This document shows positions 1 through 5,302 of a DNA stretch of 9,265 nt, piece by piece. The notes under the pieces were generated by a model. The model searched no databases. It was given only the letters and a program-made list of their open reading frames with translations, and was not told where the DNA came from. The DNA lies in NCBI GenBank assembly GCA_029864385.1, contig JAOTTL010000147.1:1-9265 (forward strand). The letters are read 5' to 3'. The stretch's first letter is position 1. Every line of letters starts with the position of its first letter. The translations under genes and the position numbers were made by a program. This DNA comes from SG8-41 sp029864385. GTDB taxonomy: Bacteria > Pseudomonadota > Gammaproteobacteria > Burkholderiales > SG8-41.

Positions 1-823
1 TCATCAGTTCGTCTTTCACGCGCTCAACCGTGCGCTCGCGCAGACGCTCGCAGGCGTCGCCGCCGAGTCGGGCCGCGCCGATGCCACAGTCCTGCCGCGC
101 GCAGCCGCCACGTTGGGGCAGGCGGCCGGTGGAAGCCTGGCGCTCGGGTTGGCGCAGCCGGTTGCGTTCTACGAAACCCTGTTCGGCCGCCAGGCCCCGG
201 CCGCCGAGGCGATCGAAAGCGACACGCCTGCAGCCTCCGACTACCCGCTGGGATTTGCGCTCGCCCAGCTCTCGGGCGTCTACGTGCTCGCCCAAAACGC
301 CAAAGGGCTGATGATCGTGGACATGCACGCCGCGCACGAGCGCATCATGTACGAGCGGCTCAAAGCCACGCTCGATGCGCGCGCCATACCGATGCAGCCA
401 TTGCTGGTGCCGGTTACCTTCGGCGCCGAGGCGCTCGACGTGGCGACCGTGGAGGAGCACGGCGAGGCACTACGTGCCATCGGATTCGACCTCGCAGCCG
501 CATCGCCCACGTCCGTGATCGTGCGCGCTATACCGGCACTGCTTGCCGACGCGGATGCACGCGAGCTGGCGCGCGACGTGCTTCGCGAAATACGCGAGTT
601 CGGTGCGAGCCGCGCGCTCACCGAGCGACGCAATGAGCTGCTCGGCACCATGGCGTGTCATGCAGCCGTGCGCGCGAACCGGAAACTGTCGCTGCCAGAA
701 ATGAACGCGCTGCTGCGCGAGATGGAGGCGACCGAGCGCTCCGGCCAATGCAACCACGGACGCCCGACCTGGCACCAGATCACGTTGCCCGAGCTGGATA
801 AGCTGTTCATGAGAGGTCGGTGA
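1..823 (+). CDS. mutL: DNA mismatch repair protein MutL, C-terminal part (5' end outside window)
   Basis: MutL couples mismatch recognition by MutS to strand cleavage and excision. Only the C-terminal 273 residues are visible; the frame enters at base 2 and the ATPase domain lies upstream of the window. The start of the visible part (HQFVFHALNRAL) is the end of the transducer domain, followed by a variable linker and the dimerisation/endonuclease domain from about visible residue 85. That domain has DMHAAHERIMYE (visible residues 107-118; bases 320-355), an ACH..VR segment at 218-223, CNHGRP at 250-255 and a terminal F-x-R (LFMR). These correspond to the metal-binding motifs of nicking MutL proteins that work without MutH. 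QPLLVP (132-137) fits the beta-clamp binding motif QxhLxP. The last codons and the stop lie in a perfect hairpin. miaA follows on the same strand, a common mutL-miaA arrangement. Confidence 0.96.
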   Translation, partial: HQFVFHALNRALAQTLAGVAAESGRADATVLPRAAATLGQAAGGSLALGLAQPVAFYETLFGRQAPAAEAIESDTPAASDYPLGFALAQLSGVYVLAQNAKGLMIVDMHAAHERIMYERLKATLDARAIPMQPLLVPVTFGAEALDVATVEEHGEALRAIGFDLAAASPTSVIVRAIPALLADADARELARDVLREIREFGASRALTERRNELLGTMACHAAVRANRKLSLPEMNALLREMEATERSGQCNHGRPTWHQITLPELDKLFMRGR

Positions 824-834
824 CCTCTCATGAA
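806..834 (+). repeat. perfect 13-bp hairpin across the mutL stop codon
   Basis: TTCATGAGAGGTC (806-818) and GACCTCTCATGAA (822-834) are exact reverse complements around a 3-base loop. The stop codon TGA occupies 821-823, so the stem includes the last codons of mutL. No T-run follows (the next bases are a GTGAC repeat array), so it is not a canonical intrinsic terminator. It may protect mRNA 3' ends or influence readthrough into miaA; the function is unknown. Confidence 0.8.
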
Positions 835-836
835 GG

Positions 837-871
837 GTGACGGGTGACGGGTGACGAGTGATGAGTGATGA
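837..871 (+). repeat. GTGANNN heptamer array (five phased units)
   Basis: Five contiguous 7-base units are in perfect phase: GTGACGG twice, GTGACGA, then GTGATGA twice. The array sits between the mutL stop hairpin and the probable miaA start, and takes the place where a ribosome binding site would be expected. Its approximate reverse complement recurs at 1078-1105 inside miaA, so the two form an inverted pair about 205 bases apart. Confidence 0.85.
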
Positions 872-887
872 GTGCCCGGTAACGACA

Positions 888-2054
888 ATGCCTAAGGCAG
901 CATCCAAGCCCAAAAAGCGAAAGAGGGCCGCGAAACGCTCGAGGCGTGCCGCGCCCCGTCAGGCGCCTGCACGACCAAAGGCGTCGAGACCTGCCCGTAA
1001 AGAGACGGCCGTCGCGCCTGAACCGGCGGCTGCAGCACAGCGCACTGCGCCCGCCGCCGGGCCACTCGGCGAGCCTCGTCACCTGTCACGCGTCACTCGT
1101 CACGCCAAATGGCCGCCGGCCATTTTGCTGATGGGACCGACCGCGAGCGGCAAAACCGCGCTGGCGCTGCGCCTCGCTGCCGAGCTGCCATGCGAAATCA
1201 TCAGCGTCGATTCGGCACAGATCTACAAGGGCATGGACGTCGGCACGGCAAAGCCGGGGGCGGATGTGCTCGGCCGGGCGCCGCACCATCTCCTCGACAT
1301 CATTGAGCCGCACGAGAGCTATTCCGCCGCGCGCTTTCGCGACGACGCCCTTGCCCTGATGCGTGAGATTACGGAGCGCGACCGCATACCGCTCCTCGTT
1401 GGCGGCACGATGCTCTACTTCCGCGCACTCGTCGAAGGCCTCAATGACCTGCCCGAGGCGGACCCCATCGTGCGCCTCATGATCGATACCATGGCCGAGC
1501 AGGAGGGATGGCCAGCCGTCCACGAGAAGCTCCGGCAAGTGGACCCGGAGACAGCGGCCAGGCTGGATCCCCACGACTCCCAGAGGATCGAGCGCGCGTT
1601 CGAGGTCTATTACATCACCAATAAACCGCTATCGGAGCTCCTGCGCAAGCCCAAGTATGTCTATTTTCCCTACACGCCGATCAAGATCGCGCTGGCCCCG
1701 AGCAACCGCGAAGTGCTGCATGAGCGCATTGCGCAGCGCTTTGATGCGATGATCGAGCAAGGGCTGGTGGGCGAGCTGAAAAAACTGCGTGAGGAGTACG
1801 GGCTCGAGCCCGGCATGCCTTCCATGCGCTGCGTCGGCTACCGGCAGACGTGGAATTTCCTCGAGGGACGGCTCGACGCCGCCGGCCTGCGTGAAGAGGG
1901 TATCGCAGCAACCCGCCAGCTCGCCAAGCGCCAGCTCACGTGGTTGCGCTCGATGGAGGACGTTACCGAGTTTGATTGCCTCACCGATGATATTCAGGTG
2001 CTCGTGCTCGAGTACGTGCGGCGTGAGCTGAAATCAATTCTGGTGGGCGGCTAA
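888..2054 (+). CDS. miaA: tRNA dimethylallyltransferase MiaA with long basic N-terminal extension
   Basis: MiaA transfers a dimethylallyl group to N6 of A37 in tRNAs that read UNN codons, the first step to ms2i6A. Family motifs are clear: P-loop GPTASGKT (residues 83-90 from the ATG at 888), SVDSAQIYKGMDVGTAKP, PHHLLDIIEP, GGTMLYFRALVEGL, DSQRIERAFEVY, VGYRQ.W and TRQLAKRQLTWLRS near the end. From 888 the protein has 388 residues; typical members have about 300-320 and the P-loop near residue 10-17. The extra 65-70 residues are rich in Lys, Arg, Ala and Pro (PKAASKPKKRKRAAKRSRR at the start), resembling histone H1-like tails. No in-frame ATG, GTG or TTG lies between 888 and the strand just before the P-loop, so the tail is forced unless translation starts at GTG 858 or ATG 861, which would lengthen it. 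No clear Shine-Dalgarno sequence is seen. The catalytic core looks intact. Confidence 0.95.
   Translation: MPKAASKPKKRKRAAKRSRRAAPRQAPARPKASRPARKETAVAPEPAAAAQRTAPAAGPLGEPRHLSRVTRHAKWPPAILLMGPTASGKTALALRLAAELPCEIISVDSAQIYKGMDVGTAKPGADVLGRAPHHLLDIIEPHESYSAARFRDDALALMREITERDRIPLLVGGTMLYFRALVEGLNDLPEADPIVRLMIDTMAEQEGWPAVHEKLRQVDPETAARLDPHDSQRIERAFEVYYITNKPLSELLRKPKYVYFPYTPIKIALAPSNREVLHERIAQRFDAMIEQGLVGELKKLREEYGLEPGMPSMRCVGYRQTWNFLEGRLDAAGLREEGIAATRQLAKRQLTWLRSMEDVTEFDCLTDDIQVLVLEYVRRELKSILVGG
1078..1105 (-). repeat. heptamer array inside the miaA coding sequence, inverted copy of 837-871
   Basis: Four units in perfect 7-base phase read GTCACCT, GTCACGC, GTCACTC and GTCACGC on the plus strand, which is the GTGAC type on the minus strand. 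They encode part of the linker between the basic tail and the MiaA core (around RHLSRVTRHA). By eye the reverse complement matches the 837-871 array at about 24 of 29 bases. Confidence 0.85.
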
Positions 2055-2065
2055 TGGTCGGCCGA

Positions 2066-2203
2066 AACTGGTGATGGATGATAGTGATGAGAAATGGTGA
2101 TGAGAGATGGTGATGAAAAAGCAGAAACTAACTTGGCGCTTTACCCATCACCAGTAATCATCACCAGTTTCCATCACCATTTATCATCACCAGTAATTGT
2201 CAC
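2066..2203. repeat. long imperfect inverted repeat of 13-bp units between convergent genes
   Basis: The left arm has GTGATGR at 2071, 2084, 2097 and 2110, exactly every 13 bases. The right arm has YCATCAC at 2145, 2158, 2171 and 2184, and a decayed unit TTGTCAC at 2197, again every 13 bases and inverted. The spacer 2117-2144 is unique. The arms of about 50 bases could fold into one long hairpin in either transcript. As miaA and the cyclic-nucleotide-binding gene converge here, it may act as a bidirectional transcription or RNA-end barrier, but there is no clean T-tract. It fills the whole intergenic gap; I see no gene in it. Confidence 0.85.
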
Positions 2204-2250
2204 AGAGTAGTGGTCGTGCCCCTTCCACTACGCGTATTGCAGCCACCGGT

Positions 2251-3099
2251 TTACTTGTAGCCCGTGTCCATGTGGCGCAGCCGCTCGGCAATCGCTCTCA
2301 GCAACGACATGGCGATCTCGGGCCTGCTCTTGATCAGGTCAAGGACGTCATTGCGGTTGACGGGCAGCAGAACGCAGGCGGTCTCCGCGACGGCGTTGGC
2401 AACGCGGGTCGACTGTTCGGCGAGCGCCATTTCGCCAAAAACGCCCCCGGGCCCGATCCTTTCGACAACTTGCGATTCCACGGAGACCGCGACCCGCCCT
2501 TCGAGCACGACGTACATGAAAACCCCGGTCTCCTCCGCCTTCATGATGACCTTGTGCACAGGGTAATGCAGAGGGGGGCGTTCCTGAAGCGCGCGCACGA
2601 ACTCGGCGAGGAGCTTTTCGTCCAACACCTTGGTTTCGGCCACCTCGCGCCAGTCCGGCAGGCTCCTGGTCATGCTCAACGTGAAAAACGACAAGCGCAG
2701 GCGTTTGATCATGATGTTCATCAGCATGACCCCGAACTCGGGGGTTTGCTGGATGGCGTGCTGGCACTGCCTCGCGTCAAGTGACAGGACGCGGCACGGA
2801 ATTCGCGCCACCGCGCTCGCGCTGCGCGGCCGATGAGCGATCACGGCCATCTCGCCGAAGAGCTCGTCGCGCTTGACGATATCCAGGCTCCTCGTGCCGC
2901 GGCGCAGGCCCACCTCACCTTCGATGAGCAGATACATCTTGTCGCCCATCTGATTCTCGACGAAGAAGCACCCGCCTTCGGGCATGGTCTCCTCCGTCCC
3001 GAGCGAGTTGAAGCACATCCGGGTCAGGATCGGGTTGTAGCCCCAGCTGCGTCGCGGAGGTTGCGTGAAGTCCAGATCGTTCGGGTCTGTCTCTGCCAT
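2251..3099 (-). CDS. tandem cyclic-nucleotide-binding domain protein
   Basis: The 282-residue soluble protein contains two cNMP-binding (CAP_ED/CRP-type) beta-barrel domains at about residues 28-130 and 160-275. Each has a phosphate-binding cassette: FGEMAVIAHRPRSASAVA (E83, R92) and FGEMALAEQSTRVANAVA (E223, R232). In both, the Glu and Arg have the spacing seen in protein kinase A regulatory subunits, so both sites look able to bind a cyclic nucleotide. The residue after the second Arg is Val instead of Ser or Ala. There is no helix-turn-helix, cyclase, kinase, channel or transmembrane segment, so it is not a CRP-type transcription factor as it stands. The start ATG (3097-3099) is backed by AAGGA seven bases upstream on the minus strand. 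The gene stands alone, convergent with miaA and downstream of xseA on the same strand with a 181-base gap. Ligand and partner cannot be told from sequence. Confidence 0.88.
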   Translation of the reverse strand: MAETDPNDLDFTQPPRRSWGYNPILTRMCFNSLGTEETMPEGGCFFVENQMGDKMYLLIEGEVGLRRGTRSLDIVKRDELFGEMAVIAHRPRSASAVARIPCRVLSLDARQCQHAIQQTPEFGVMLMNIMIKRLRLSFFTLSMTRSLPDWREVAETKVLDEKLLAEFVRALQERPPLHYPVHKVIMKAEETGVFMYVVLEGRVAVSVESQVVERIGPGGVFGEMALAEQSTRVANAVAETACVLLPVNRNDVLDLIKSRPEIAMSLLRAIAERLRHMDTGYK

Positions 3100-3106
3100 G
3101 TTCGCG

Positions 3107-3111
3107 TCCTT
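3107..3111 (-). promoter_or_regulatory. ribosome binding site of the cNMP-binding gene
   Basis: On the minus strand AAGGA lies seven bases before the ATG at 3099, which supports this start codon. Confidence 0.6.
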
Positions 3112-3122
3112 GCTTAAGATCC

Positions 3123-3150
3123 GTGAATCGTGATTGGTGATTCGTGAATG
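3123..3150 (+). repeat. GTGANNN heptamer array (four phased units)
   Basis: The units GTGAATC, GTGATTG, GTGATTC and GTGAATG are contiguous and in exact 7-base phase. They lie directly upstream of the cNMP-binding gene, in the 3100-3280 gap, and pair with the inverted array at 3210-3230. Confidence 0.85.
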
Positions 3151-3209
3151 GAGGTTATACTTGGACGCTCTGCGCTCTGTTGATCGGTTTAGGTGTTATC
3201 GGCACGTCG

Positions 3210-3230
3210 CATCACGACTCACGACTCACG
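3210..3230 (-). repeat. inverted heptamer array (three phased units)
   Basis: CATCACG is followed by ACTCACG twice in 7-base phase, the inverted orientation of the 3123-3150 array; CACGTCG at 3203-3209 may be a decayed fourth unit. The spacer between the arms is about 60 bases and shows no gene. Confidence 0.8.
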
Positions 3231-3235
3231 GATTT

Positions 3236-3255
3236 TCTGCGGTTATCTGCGGCTA
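3236..3255 (+). repeat. 10-bp tandem TCTGCGGYTA (two units)
   Basis: TCTGCGGTTA at 3236-3245 is followed at once by TCTGCGGCTA at 3246-3255, between the inverted heptamer array and the xseA stop codon. The role is unknown, and two copies only make it a weak feature. Confidence 0.55.
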
Positions 3256-3280
3256 ATAACGCTTAACGATTTTTTGCGTT

Positions 3281-4624
3281 CTAGTTTCCGGTGCGCTTCA
3301 CCCGGGCGTCGGCCCATCCCCGCGCCAGCGTAATTTTAACGTCCTCCCCGGCTCTCAGCTGTACCACATCACGCACGATCGTCCCATCGGCCGCTTCGGT
3401 AATGCTATAGCCCCGCTCCAGCACCCGGTGGGGATCGAGATGCTTGAGATGCGCATCGAGCCGGGCCAGAACGCCCACCGCCGCTTCGAGTGCCCGTCGG
3501 CCACAGTCGCGCAGGCGCCGCCCCAGCTCCACCTGGACCCGGGCGAGCGCGGCAACGTCGGGGACAACGCCGCGCAAGCGCAGCCCCATCGCCTGGAGCT
3601 GCCAGCCCCCCGCCTCGAGCTCACGCCGCCCGGCGGCGCGAAGCCGGCTCGCGAGATGGTTCAACTCGCCCTGCTGGTTACGGATTCGCTCTCCCGGATG
3701 AACCGCCCGTCGCGAGAGGTAGTCAAGCCGCTGCATGCGGTCTTCCAGACCACGCCGGCCAACTCGCAGTAACTGGTGGCCAACATGGACCAGCAGCTGA
3801 CTGAACTCGGCGCGGTTTGGCACCACCAATTCCGCCGCCCCCGTCGGGGTCGGTGCCCTGACATCAGCGACAAAGTCCGCGATGGTGAAATCGGTTTCAT
3901 GCCCGACGCCGCTCACCACGGGCACCGGGCAGGCGCGAATCGCGCGTGCAACCGCCTCCTCGTTGAACGCCCACAGGTCCTCGATACTGCCGCCGCCGCG
4001 GCACACGATCACGACATCGCACTCGTGGCGTTCCCCCGCCAGGGCGATCGCCGCAGCGATCCGCGCCCCAGCGCCCTCGCCTTGCACCGGCGTCGGATAG
4101 ACGATGACCGGAAGGCGCGGCATCCGCCGGCGCAGGGTGGTCAGGACGTCGCGCAACGCCGCCGCCTGTGGCGACGTGACTATGCCGATCTGGCGCGGGA
4201 AACGCGGGAGAGACCGCTTGCGCGCGGCATCGAAAAGGCCTTCCTGCTCGAGCCGCGTCTTGAGCTTCTCGAAGGCCTCGTAGAGCGCACCCAGTCCCGC
4301 GTGCCGCATGGCCTCCACGTTGAGCTGAAACTTGCCGCGCGCTTCGTAAAGGGTCGGCTGCGCCCGCACTTCGACCCGGGCGCCGTCCTGGGGTTGCCAC
4401 CCGAGCAACTGCGCGCGGTGCCGGAAAAGAACGCAATCGACCTGTGCCTGCGCGTCCTTGAGCGTGAAATAGCAGTGTCCGGACTCATAGCGCTTGAGAT
4501 TGGAGATCTCGCCGGCTACCCAGGACAATGGCAGCGTGCGTTCGATAGATTCCTTGGCAAGCCGGTTGAGCTCGGCAACCGAGATGACGGGCGGCAGTGG
4601 CCGCTCCGCGATGAAGTCGGGCAT
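3281..4624 (-). CDS. xseA: exodeoxyribonuclease VII large subunit
   Basis: XseA with the small subunit XseB forms exonuclease VII, which degrades single-stranded DNA from both ends to short acid-soluble pieces. The 447-residue length fits the family (E. coli about 456). The N-terminal OB-fold covers about residues 12-110 (ISVAELN, then WVAGEISNLKRYESGHCYFTLKD). The catalytic region has GIVTSP (147-152), CRGGGSIEDLWAFNEE (208-223) and GVGHETDFTIADFVADVRAP (239-258) followed by TPTGAAEL. The rest is the long Arg/Leu-rich helical region expected for the coiled coil, ending in the conserved LDPHRVLERGYSI segment. No key motif is missing. xseB is not in the window. The gene is divergent from exbB across a 678-base gap. 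The ATG at 4624 has no strong Shine-Dalgarno sequence upstream. Confidence 0.96.
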   Translation of the reverse strand: MPDFIAERPLPPVISVAELNRLAKESIERTLPLSWVAGEISNLKRYESGHCYFTLKDAQAQVDCVLFRHRAQLLGWQPQDGARVEVRAQPTLYEARGKFQLNVEAMRHAGLGALYEAFEKLKTRLEQEGLFDAARKRSLPRFPRQIGIVTSPQAAALRDVLTTLRRRMPRLPVIVYPTPVQGEGAGARIAAAIALAGERHECDVVIVCRGGGSIEDLWAFNEEAVARAIRACPVPVVSGVGHETDFTIADFVADVRAPTPTGAAELVVPNRAEFSQLLVHVGHQLLRVGRRGLEDRMQRLDYLSRRAVHPGERIRNQQGELNHLASRLRAAGRRELEAGGWQLQAMGLRLRGVVPDVAALARVQVELGRRLRDCGRRALEAAVGVLARLDAHLKHLDPHRVLERGYSITEAADGTIVRDVVQLRAGEDVKITLARGWADARVKRTGN

Positions 4625-4772
4625 CGAGTCATTCTAAACCGGTTCTGAAAGTGTGACTTTTTTCACCTTTTGCCGGCTCCCCTCCCCAGGGTCCGTCCAC
4701 AGCCGCGCCGTTTTTACTGCATGACTGCCTGCAATCCCAGGCGGGACGCGGCTCTTCAGTCAACTACTTGAA

Positions 4773-4778
4773 TATAAT
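4773..4778 (+). promoter_or_regulatory. possible -10 box (TATAAT)
   Basis: An exact TATAAT lies in an AT-rich stretch on the plus strand, but no good TTGACA-like box is found 16-18 bases upstream. If used, transcription would start near 4785 and give exbB a leader of about 500 bases containing both hairpins. Low confidence. Confidence 0.3.
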
Positions 4779-4851
4779 GACAAAACTAACGAGCAAGAAA
4801 TAATCGGTAGAGAAAAATCCCATACGGAAAACTCAGTTAGAGGGGTTTTGC

Positions 4852-5037
4852 GTGAACTATGCACATGCTTATCCACAAACATTGTGGACAATCAAAAAAG
4901 GCCATTCAGGACAGACGTGTTACGTGACATTGCTCAGACAATTGGTTAAGGATTCTCTGCAAAAGTTTGCAGAGAATCCTAATGGGATTACGTCTTATCT
5001 CAGCGAATTCGCCGGCGGTACATTGAGCAGGCGGTGA
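4852..5037 (+). CDS. doubtful small ORF, 61 residues, no family recognised
   Basis: A GTG-initiated frame with GAGGGG shortly upstream encodes a 61-residue peptide with no recognised domain. It spans the DnaA-box-like pair and the whole 4949-4980 palindrome, which encodes its KDSLQKFAENP segment. A frame laid over such non-coding signals is probably accidental. No signal peptide or membrane segment is apparent. It is listed only because nothing else explains the stretch. Confidence 0.18.
   Translation: MNYAHAYPQTLWTIKKGHSGQTCYVTLLRQLVKDSLQKFAENPNGITSYLSEFAGGTLSRR
4869..4891. promoter_or_regulatory. inverted pair of DnaA-box-like sites
   Basis: TTATCCACA at 4869-4877 is an exact match to the classical DnaA box. 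On the opposite strand 4883-4891 reads TTGTCCACA, one mismatch away. Together they form an inverted repeat with 10-base arms (9 of 10 paired) around ACA. It sits in AT-rich DNA. It could be a DnaA-responsive control site, a DnaA-titrating site, or simply a hairpin; a replication origin is not supported because no dnaA, dnaN or gidA-type neighbours are present. Confidence 0.4.
4949..4980. repeat. near-perfect palindrome / hairpin A (15-bp arms)
   Basis: AGGATTCTCTGCAAA (4949-4963) and TTTGCAGAGAATCCT (4966-4980) are exact reverse complements around the two bases AG. A hairpin with a very similar core (GGAATCTCTGCA) occurs at 5196-5243. No T-run follows. The pair resembles a dispersed palindromic repeat family or the joined terminal inverted repeats of a lost insertion sequence. 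Confidence 0.75.
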
Positions 5038-5047
5038 CCTGGAGCTG

Positions 5048-5052
5048 AGGAG
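5048..5052 (+). promoter_or_regulatory. strong Shine-Dalgarno-like AGGAG without a clear gene
   Basis: AGGAG lies five bases before the ATG at 5058. It is one of the better Shine-Dalgarno matches in the window, yet it serves only a 34-residue frame. Confidence 0.35.
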
Positions 5053-5057
5053 CCAAT

Positions 5058-5162
5058 ATGAAACAGAAAACGATTGACGCGGCCGCCAAGGTGCGTCCTG
5101 TGAGCGCCCGGAACGCTCAAAAACACTCCCCATGCCCCGCATCGAGGCCTTTAAGTGAGTAA
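5058..5162 (+). CDS. possible small ORF, 34 residues, unknown
   Basis: The ATG at 5058 has AGGAG five bases upstream and opens a 34-residue frame (starting MKQKTIDAAAKVRPVSARN) that ends at TAA 5160-5162. The peptide is basic and hydrophilic, with no recognised motif, and lies between hairpins A and B. It could be a short leader peptide ahead of exbB, a fragment of an older gene, or chance. The Shine-Dalgarno match is the only positive evidence. Confidence 0.22.
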   Translation: MKQKTIDAAAKVRPVSARNAQKHSPCPASRPLSE

Positions 5163-5195
5163 GACTTAATGATTCGTCAACGACCATCATCAACC

Positions 5196-5243
5196 TTATT
5201 GAGGAATCTCTGCACGCTTTCTTGTGCAGAGATTCCTTAATGA
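5196..5243. repeat. hairpin B, 20-bp stem related to hairpin A
   Basis: TTATTGAGGAATCTCTGCAC (5196-5215) can pair over all 20 positions with GTGCAGAGATTCCTTAATGA (5224-5243) around an 8-base loop; 18 are Watson-Crick and two are G-U in RNA. The core GGAATCTCTGCA is nearly that of hairpin A. CTTAATGAT occurs both at 5165-5173 and at 5236-5244, a direct repeat that may be chance. The hairpin lies about 60 bases upstream of exbB, so it would fold in the exbB leader. Confidence 0.75.
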
Positions 5244-5290
5244 TCGCTTGCTGAAAATTGATTGCCCGATTAAAGTGACGGCGAAATTCT

Positions 5291-5295
5291 AGGAG
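5291..5295 (+). promoter_or_regulatory. ribosome binding site that decides the TTG start of exbB
   Basis: AGGAG is seven bases upstream of TTG 5303-5305. No ATG or GTG competes at this spacing, and the resulting N-terminus (MFALVEAAGWPIW) is typical for the family. Confidence 0.75.
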
Positions 5296-5302
5296 TTTCT
5301 GT

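Larger units (their letters stand above)
4625..5302. other. 678-base divergent intergenic region, partly AT-rich, with hairpins
   Basis: This gap separates xseA from exbB and should hold promoters for both. Bases 4625-4760 are GC-rich with no recognised gene. From about 4764 to 4980 the sequence turns clearly AT-rich compared with the neighbouring genes. This stretch has a TATAAT, a pair of DnaA-box-like 9-mers and a near-perfect hairpin. A second, related hairpin lies at 5196-5243. Two small ORFs are possible but weak. No transposase, tRNA or known riboswitch is recognised. It may be a remnant of an inserted element or a long untranslated leader of exbB. Confidence 0.6.

Noticed and set aside
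806..834. Intrinsic terminator after mutL
   Set aside because: The stem is perfect but no U-run follows, and miaA starts shortly downstream on the same strand.
2066..2203. CRISPR array
   Set aside because: The repeated units are only 7-13 bases, have no unique spacers of 25-40 bases and run in inverted orientation.
2197..2784. 195-codon plus-strand open frame opposite the cNMP-binding gene
   Set aside because: It starts in the inverted repeat and is the complement of a clear two-domain protein.
3776..4648. 290-codon plus-strand open frame opposite xseA
   Set aside because: Antisense shadow of xseA without recognisable domains.
4869..4891. Chromosomal replication origin
   Set aside because: Only two DnaA-like boxes, and none of the usual origin neighbours are present.
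5165..5244. Target-site duplication CTTAATGAT around hairpin B
   Set aside because: The second copy overlaps the hairpin stem, so the geometry does not fit a simple insertion; a 9-base match in AT-rich DNA may be chance.
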